NCBI GenBank assembly: GCA_016715115.1 | Contig: JADKBM010000011.1 | Location: 1,116,001-1,180,000 of the forward strand | DNA from: Acidobacteriota bacterium | GTDB lineage: Bacteria > Acidobacteriota > Blastocatellia > Pyrinomonadales > Pyrinomonadaceae | Direction: 5' to 3' | Length of the DNA stretch: 64,000 nucleotides | In this document: one piece after another, positions 60,871-64,000 of the stretch | Layout: every line of letters starts with the position of its first letter | How positions within the stretch are numbered: position 1 is the first letter of the stretch | Translations under genes and position numbers: made by a program | Notes under the pieces: model-generated | What the model was told of the DNA's origin: nothing | The model's input: only the letters and a program-made list of their open reading frames with translations | Databases searched by the model: none

Positions 60871-63003
60871 ATGACCGGCAAATACTCGTGGGTAACAGCA
60901 AAGGCAGTATCGTCTGCATCGAATCAATATCAGGCGAGACAGAACATGCGCGGATTGGTACTGTTGGCGTGTTTGGCGTTTGCACTGCCGGCGATGGCCG
61001 GTTGGATCGAGCGCCAAAAGATCACATCCTCGCCACGCGGTGTCGGAGCGCAATTCGGAAATGCGGTCGCGATCAACGGCAACACGATGGTCGTAGGGGC
61101 GCGGTTTGACAGCACGACCGCCTCTCAGGCTGGCGCCGCCTACGTTTTCGTTCTCAGCGGCGGGACGTGGACACAACAGGCGGTTTTGCTGGCAAACGAC
61201 GGCGCGACGTCCGATAAGTTCGGTTATTCCGTGGCGATCAGCGAAAACACGATCGTCGTCGGCGCTTACAACGACGACTCACCGTTTTCAAACGCCGGTT
61301 CGGCTTACGTCTTCGTCCGCATCGGCACAAGTTGGTCGTTTCAGCAGAAATTGACAGCCAGCGATGCCGCCGCCGATGACCAGTTCGGCGTATCGGTCGC
61401 CATTGGCGGACCGACGATCTTTGTCGGAGCCAATTTTTCCGACCAACCGAGCAACTCCGACGCCGGAGCCGTTTATAGATTTTCGCAAAGCGGGATGGTT
61501 TGGACGCAAACGCAGAAACTCGTTCCCATCGGCGGAGTCATCCTCGGGGACCATTTCGGTGAATCGGTCGCGACCAGCGGCAACAAGCTGGTCGTCGGCT
61601 CGCCTGGGGCCGACATCCCGTTCACGGCCGCCGGCTCGGTTTACGTCTTTATCGAGGGCGGCGGCGGAGTCTTTACAATGCAGGACAAAATATCAATTCC
61701 AGGCGGCGCGAACGGCGATAGTTTCGGTGCATCGGTCGCAATCGAAGGCAACACGTTCGTCGGCGGAGCGACCCAGTACTCGCCGGTCGTCGGCCAAACG
61801 GCGTACGGAGCCGCATACGTCTATGAATTCAACGGCGCGGCCTGGGTGTCGCAAGGGAGACTCGTCGCCGACGACGGCGGATCCGTCGACCGTTTCGGTT
61901 GGTCGGTCGCGGTCAGTGACAATACGATCGCCGTCGGTGCTCGCGACGACGACACGGTCGCCGGCGGCACCGACGCCGGTTCGGCATACGTTTTCGTCCG
62001 CAGTGGCGCGAATTGGGGTCAGCAGCAGAAGATTGCTCCGCCGGACCCGTTCAACGGCGACCGCTTCGGCTCGGGCGTCGCACTGAGCTTCGGCAATCTT
62101 GTCGTCGGCGCCGCCGAGAAGGCGCTGTCGGCGCCGAACGGACAGGGTGCGGCATATTATTTTGTCCGGCCATCGAAAGTCAGATACGACTTCGACGGTG
62201 ACGGAATCTCGGACATTTCGATCTTCCGCCCGATCAGCGGGCAATGGTGGTATCAGCGAAGTTCCGATAGTACGGTGAGGGCGGAAACGTTCGGGACATC
62301 GACCGACAGGCCCGTTCCGGCCGATTATGACGGCGACGGGAAAACGGACATCGCCGTTTATCGGCCTTCAAGCGGCACTTGGTATGTATTGCGGAGTTCG
62401 AACCTGAGCTTTTATTCCCTTCCCTTCGGAATCTCGACCGACAAGGCGGTACCGGCCGACTTTGACGGCGATGGTTTGGCAGATGTCTCCGTTTTTCGGC
62501 CTTCCGAAGGCGCCTGGTACATCAACAAATCGTCCGGCGGCGTGCAGGTTTCGCAATGGGGAAGCAATGGCGACGTTCCGGTCACTTCGGATTACGACGG
62601 CGACGGCAAGGCCGATTTGGCGATCTTCAGACCGTCAAACGGCCAATGGTGGCTCAACCGGTCGACCGCCGGTACGATCGTCCATACGTTTGGAAACAGC
62701 GCAGACAAGCCGGTTCCGGCTGACTATACGGGCGACGGCAAAGCCGACATCGCCGTTTGGCGGGCGTCAAACGGAAGCTGGTACGTCCTCAGAAGCGAAG
62801 ACTCTAGCTATTATTCCGCTCCGTTCGGCAACAGCGGCGACGTTCCCGCACCGGCCGATTTCGACGGCGACGGCAGAGCGGACTTCGGAATTTTCCGGCC
62901 TGACGGATCAAACTGGTTCATCCAGCGATCGACCCAAGGGATTTTGATCCAGCAGTTTGGTGCGGCGGGCGATATCCCGGCGCCTTCGGCCTACATCCCT
63001 TGA
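60871..63003 (+). CDS. Large FG-GAP/VCBS repeat secreted protein
   Basis: A 710-aa exported protein starting at the ATG at 60871 with GGAG upstream. A long n-region precedes the signal core (GLVLLACLAFALPAMAG). Residues of about 50-435 hold seven integrin-alpha-like FG-GAP repeats (FGNAVAINGNTMVVGARFD, FGYSVAISENTIVVGAYNDD, FGVSVAIGGPTIFVGANFS, FGWSVAVSDNTIAVGARDDD). Residues of about 440-710 hold six Asp-rich blades (FDGDGISDISIFRPISGQWW and so on) shared with the protein at 34504. Probably a Ca-binding surface or extracellular protein; function unknown. Confidence 0.87.
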   Translation: MTGKYSWVTAKAVSSASNQYQARQNMRGLVLLACLAFALPAMAGWIERQKITSSPRGVGAQFGNAVAINGNTMVVGARFDSTTASQAGAAYVFVLSGGTWTQQAVLLANDGATSDKFGYSVAISENTIVVGAYNDDSPFSNAGSAYVFVRIGTSWSFQQKLTASDAAADDQFGVSVAIGGPTIFVGANFSDQPSNSDAGAVYRFSQSGMVWTQTQKLVPIGGVILGDHFGESVATSGNKLVVGSPGADIPFTAAGSVYVFIEGGGGVFTMQDKISIPGGANGDSFGASVAIEGNTFVGGATQYSPVVGQTAYGAAYVYEFNGAAWVSQGRLVADDGGSVDRFGWSVAVSDNTIAVGARDDDTVAGGTDAGSAYVFVRSGANWGQQQKIAPPDPFNGDRFGSGVALSFGNLVVGAAEKALSAPNGQGAAYYFVRPSKVRYDFDGDGISDISIFRPISGQWWYQRSSDSTVRAETFGTSTDRPVPADYDGDGKTDIAVYRPSSGTWYVLRSSNLSFYSLPFGISTDKAVPADFDGDGLADVSVFRPSEGAWYINKSSGGVQVSQWGSNGDVPVTSDYDGDGKADLAIFRPSNGQWWLNRSTAGTIVHTFGNSADKPVPADYTGDGKADIAVWRASNGSWYVLRSEDSSYYSAPFGNSGDVPAPADFDGDGRADFGIFRPDGSNWFIQRSTQGILIQQFGAAGDIPAPSAYIP

Positions 63004-63471
63004 AGTTGCGCGCCCGGATCTTTAGCGTTTCAGATTTTGCAGATCTCAAGTAACGTCTTCGGAACGCGCGCGAAACGCTACGTATCGACGCGCCGGCGCA
63101 ATTGTGTCAATTTCACGATCTGACGGTGGCCCGTTTCATTGTGTGTTATGTTTAGCAGCTCATGATTTCGGCCGGAACTCGAGTCAGCGTGCTGTTCGTG
63201 GCTTGTCACCGGCTTACCTTGCGAGGTCGTATCGGTCAGACGCAGGCACGCTGCCGGCGCACAGAATCGAAGGTTCTGACGACGCGAAAATCGACTTGCG
63301 GGGTAAGAGGAATCAAAACCACGGTTGATGGCGCAAACGAAAGACAAACACCACAAAGATAAACGGCTTATGCGCAAACGGCTGAGGTCGCGGCACACCG
63401 ATCACTCGCGTGGTGAAATTTTCGAACGGCTTGCCTCTTTTTTTTGTAGACTCGGGGCTTTTGGCGGGTTT
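63004..63471. other. Intergenic region without a supported gene
   Basis: About 470 bp downstream of the FG-GAP gene. Short frames have no ribosome-binding site or family resemblance. No clear terminator or RNA is recognisable. Confidence 0.4.
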
Positions 63472-63837
63472 TCATTCATCGTCGATTAATGTTTCCATTT
63501 TTAGAAGAAACAGAGTCGCGCCGAAACCCATCAAAACCAGGACCACAGTGACAAAAAGCATATCCATTCTGGAAATTGAAAAAATCAGCGATGCCCAAAG
63601 GACGGCAATTGTGATGATCTTCGCTCGTAACGGAATGCCCCGGCCTTCTTTGATATTCCTGATGTAGCCGCCGAGGTGCTTATTTGACATCAGCCAGTTG
63701 TGGAGCCGGTCGGAACCGCGAAGGTAACAGGCGGACGTCAAGAGAAGAAACGGGGTCGTTGGCAACAATGGCAGAAAGATACCCAGAATGCCCAAGCCCA
63801 AAGATATGCTTCCGATGACAATAAAAACCACCTTCAT
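63472..63837 (-). CDS. DUF454 (YbaN-like) membrane protein
   Basis: A 121-aa inner-membrane protein. The family signature is present: an N-terminal TM with LGILGIFLPLLPTTPFLLLTSACYLRGSDRLHNWLMSN (given here as a family description; key words are LPTTPF and SDRLHNWL), then GGYIRNIKEGRGIPLRAK and two more TMs (IITIAVLWASLIFSI, FVTVVLVLMGFGATLFLL). Function is unknown in the family. It is the last gene in the window; the remaining 163 bp show nothing. Confidence 0.9.
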   Translation of the reverse strand: MKVVFIVIGSISLGLGILGIFLPLLPTTPFLLLTSACYLRGSDRLHNWLMSNKHLGGYIRNIKEGRGIPLRAKIITIAVLWASLIFSISRMDMLFVTVVLVLMGFGATLFLLKMETLIDDE

Positions 63838-64000
63838 TCCGGACTACAGTGTCTCTCAAAACCTCTCATTTTCAAACTTGAAAAGCCCGTCTTTTCAAAC
63901 CCGGCCTGATTCCCAACTTATCGGCTTCGAAAACTATGAACACGAAATGAGTCGCAATCAATTCAATATCTACCAAAGCCATCCGTCCTCCCAACTCTCT

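Overview
The window is about 64 kb of bacterial chromosome, moderately GC-rich. It carries single-copy housekeeping genes (metG, folE, argS, atpD-atpC, phoH, ybeY, hflX, ptsI, rnpB), many secreted beta-propeller/FG-GAP/delta-60 proteins, a split atpDC cluster, winged-helix/TPR regulators and many intergenic tandem repeats. This mix resembles Acidobacteriota of the class Blastocatellia. That placement is an inference from gene content; no phylogeny was run.

Regions. (1) 1-6.1 kb: a minus-strand run metG - M28 peptidase - folE - methyltransferase - larC - sirtuin. (2) 6.2-24.4 kb: an accessory island, almost entirely on the minus strand. It is a tandem series of Rhs (YD-repeat) 3' ends. Each has a piece of conserved core, a different C-terminal tip after the core end (VDPSGL), and a small tip-specific gene that looks like an immunity gene. 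Recognisable tips include an M15/VanY-like peptidase, a SleB-like wall hydrolase, HExxH metallopeptidases and glycine-zipper membrane tips. No copy has the Rhs N-terminus, and the most core-complete copy is broken by a 4-nt deletion. A phage-type S78 prohead protease gene and a second, interrupted copy of it lie among the cassettes. (3) 24.9-33.1 kb: argS, a ferritin-like protein, DAHP synthase, atpC/atpD, phoH and ybeY. (4) 33.6-48.2 kb: a methyltransferase, a delta-60/FG-GAP protein, hflX, an IS5-type element embedded in heptamer repeats, a PgpH-like HD phosphohydrolase, AmgK/MurU-like cell-wall recycling genes, a HemD-like protein and a P-domain/FG-GAP protein. (5) 48.6-58.4 kb: a phosphoglycerate-mutase-like metalloenzyme, an MFS transporter, a LOG protein, AIM24, PTS enzyme I, a polysaccharide export protein, RNase P RNA, an RHH protein, a TPR protein and prepilin peptidase. 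(6) 58.5-64 kb: a winged-helix/TPR regulator, a small Cys-motif protein, a large FG-GAP protein and a YbaN-like membrane protein.

The most notable system is the Rhs cassette array at 7.3-24.3 kb. Immunity candidates match the predicted site of toxin action: lipoprotein, exported or membrane proteins follow wall- or membrane-directed tips. Several are translationally coupled to the preceding tip. The cassettes lack proper starts, so they look like a silent reservoir that could be swapped onto an expressed Rhs gene by recombination in the shared core. A second theme is a family of AT-rich short repeats (heptamers of the gggattt type, 15-16-mers, and the dispersed motif GGGAGCTTTGAAAAAC). These appear in intergenic spaces, around the IS, between atpD and atpC, and inside the RNase P RNA gene as a very long P12 hairpin.
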